Assembly (NCBI GenBank): GCA_963578605.1
Contig: CAUZEA010000013.1
Span: 1 to 64,000, forward strand
Reading direction: 5' to 3'
DNA length: 64,000 nt
Source: JAKVCB01 sp963578605
Lineage (GTDB): Bacteria; Planctomycetota; Planctomycetia; Pirellulales; Lacipirellulaceae
The translations under genes were made by a program, and so were the position numbers. The notes beneath the pieces were generated by a model. That model was not told where the DNA came from. It did not search any database and saw only the letters and a program-made list of their open reading frames with translations. The first letter of the stretch is position 1; every line of letters begins with the position of its first letter. This document shows, piece by piece, positions 63,206 through 64,000 of this stretch.

Positions 63206-63239
63206 TGATTACCAATCGCAATCATTGAGCGGATTTGCA

Positions 63240-64000
63240 ATGAAAATCACCGGAGTCCGCACTCAACTTTACGAATACGAATTCACGCGTTTGCTGGGTG
63301 ATGCCAACTCGCCGAGTGGACGGCGCAAGGCCTGTGAACTGGCTGTGATGCTTGACACCGACGAGGGACTGACCGGAGTCTCCATCGGCAGTCCAGGCGC
63401 TCAGTCACATGTACATGCACTGTCGGAATTGTTAGTGGGCAAGGACCCGCGGGGGGTGCGTGGACTCTGGAAACGCATGGTAGACACGGTTTTTAAAGGC
63501 GGAAATGAAGGTGCCGCGAACGATGCGATCGGCGTTCTCGATGTGGCCCTGTGGGATCTGAAGGCCAAGGGCAACAACGAGCCGCTGTGGAAGACACTGG
63601 GAGCATCGACCCGCCACGTCAACATCTATGCCAGTGGGATTGAAACGCCGTTGAGCGATACGGAATTACAGTCTTTTTACGAAGAAATGGCGCAGCAGGG
63701 GGTGTCTGCGGGAAAACTCAAAGTCGGTTTGGATCGAGACTCCGATCTCCGCCGCATTGGAATCATGCACGATGCCCTGGCCAAGTCGGGAAGGACCCCG
63801 ACGCTGATGATTGATGCCAATGAATATTGGTCTACCAAGCAGGCCGTACGCCACGTTCGTCACTTCGAGGAACATTATGACCTGGCTTGGGTGGAGGAAC
63901 CGGTGCGACGTTGGGACTACCGTGGTTTACGCGCGGTTGGCCAGCATGTCCGGGCGGCGATTGCCACAGGCGAAAACTTGAACGACATCAGCAATTTTAT
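63240..64000 (+). CDS. Enolase-superfamily protein, 5' part (mandelate racemase type)
   Basis: The gene runs past the end of the window; 253 residues are visible. It starts MKITGVRTQLYEYEFTR. GKLKVG holds the acid/base Lys pair, MIDANEYW the first metal Asp, WVEEPVRRWD the second metal Glu, and GENLN the third metal Glu. These are the marks of the mandelate racemase/muconate-lactonising subgroup. Substrates are usually acid sugars or related hydroxy acids. Starts 34 nt after the acetamidase stop. Confidence 0.88.
   Translation, partial: MKITGVRTQLYEYEFTRLLGDANSPSGRRKACELAVMLDTDEGLTGVSIGSPGAQSHVHALSELLVGKDPRGVRGLWKRMVDTVFKGGNEGAANDAIGVLDVALWDLKAKGNNEPLWKTLGASTRHVNIYASGIETPLSDTELQSFYEEMAQQGVSAGKLKVGLDRDSDLRRIGIMHDALAKSGRTPTLMIDANEYWSTKQAVRHVRHFEEHYDLAWVEEPVRRWDYRGLRAVGQHVRAAIATGENLNDISNF

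Overview
The window looks like chromosomal DNA of a planctomycete, most likely of the Pirellulales type. The clearest evidence is the secreted protein at 14444-15568, which ends in a dockerin-like EF-hand pair followed by a PEP-CTERM anchor. Gfo/Idh/MocA oxidoreductases, an Arg/Asp/Pro-repeat secreted protein and small conserved membrane proteins fit the same group. The assignment is inference; there is no rRNA gene in the window.

Layout. 287-6190 holds a complete selenocysteine locus: selB, selA and the UCA tRNA-Sec in a row on the minus strand, with a divergent flavoprotein-SelD fusion. 6251-12216 is an AddAB-like helicase/nuclease pair. 12470-22932 is mixed: aminotransferase, a frameshifted small gene, the PEP-CTERM protein, a monooxygenase-fold protein, a Gfo/Idh protein, a LarA-type racemase, a broken MFS transporter and two secreted proteins. 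22978-32558 is a DegT aminotransferase facing a class 3 lipase, split apart by a 7-kb insert that carries one 2126-residue secreted macroglobulin-like protein and is bounded by direct copies (about 350 bp) of the DegT/lipase junction. 32733-38067 has small proteins, an MFS exporter and MprF.

38400-47900 is the most interesting region: a seven-gene minus-strand operon containing lysine 2,3-aminomutase, both subunits of a 3-oxoacid CoA-transferase, a thiolase, a class III aminotransferase, a C45-type Ntn hydrolase and a 1024-residue fusion (class III aminotransferase, GNAT acetyltransferase, then a second aminotransferase fold without its catalytic Lys and Asp). Together these could take lysine through beta-lysine, N6-acetyl-beta-lysine, 6-acetamido-3-oxohexanoate and its CoA thioester to acetyl-CoA and 4-acetamidobutyrate, and on to GABA. 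This acetylated beta-lysine route is known biochemically and is related to the Bacillus kamA/yod operon; the fusion and the C45 enzyme are unusual.

49010-53045 is a one-carbon operon (MetF-MetV type methylenetetrahydrofolate reductase, pterin-binding methyltransferase, amidohydrolase) behind a 27-bp tandem repeat with dyad symmetry. 53251-57493 is a GH38-like/amidohydrolase/Gfo-Idh operon. 57692-64000 has a membrane-anchored protein, a 14-bp tandem repeat in front of a class V aminotransferase, an ammonium channel with a clear terminator, an acetamidase/formamidase and the start of an enolase-superfamily gene cut by the window end.

Three single-base frame disruptions lie between 13.9 and 19.7 kb (small gene 13762-14096 and the MFS transporter). 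They may be genuine decay or assembly error; the sequence alone cannot tell.
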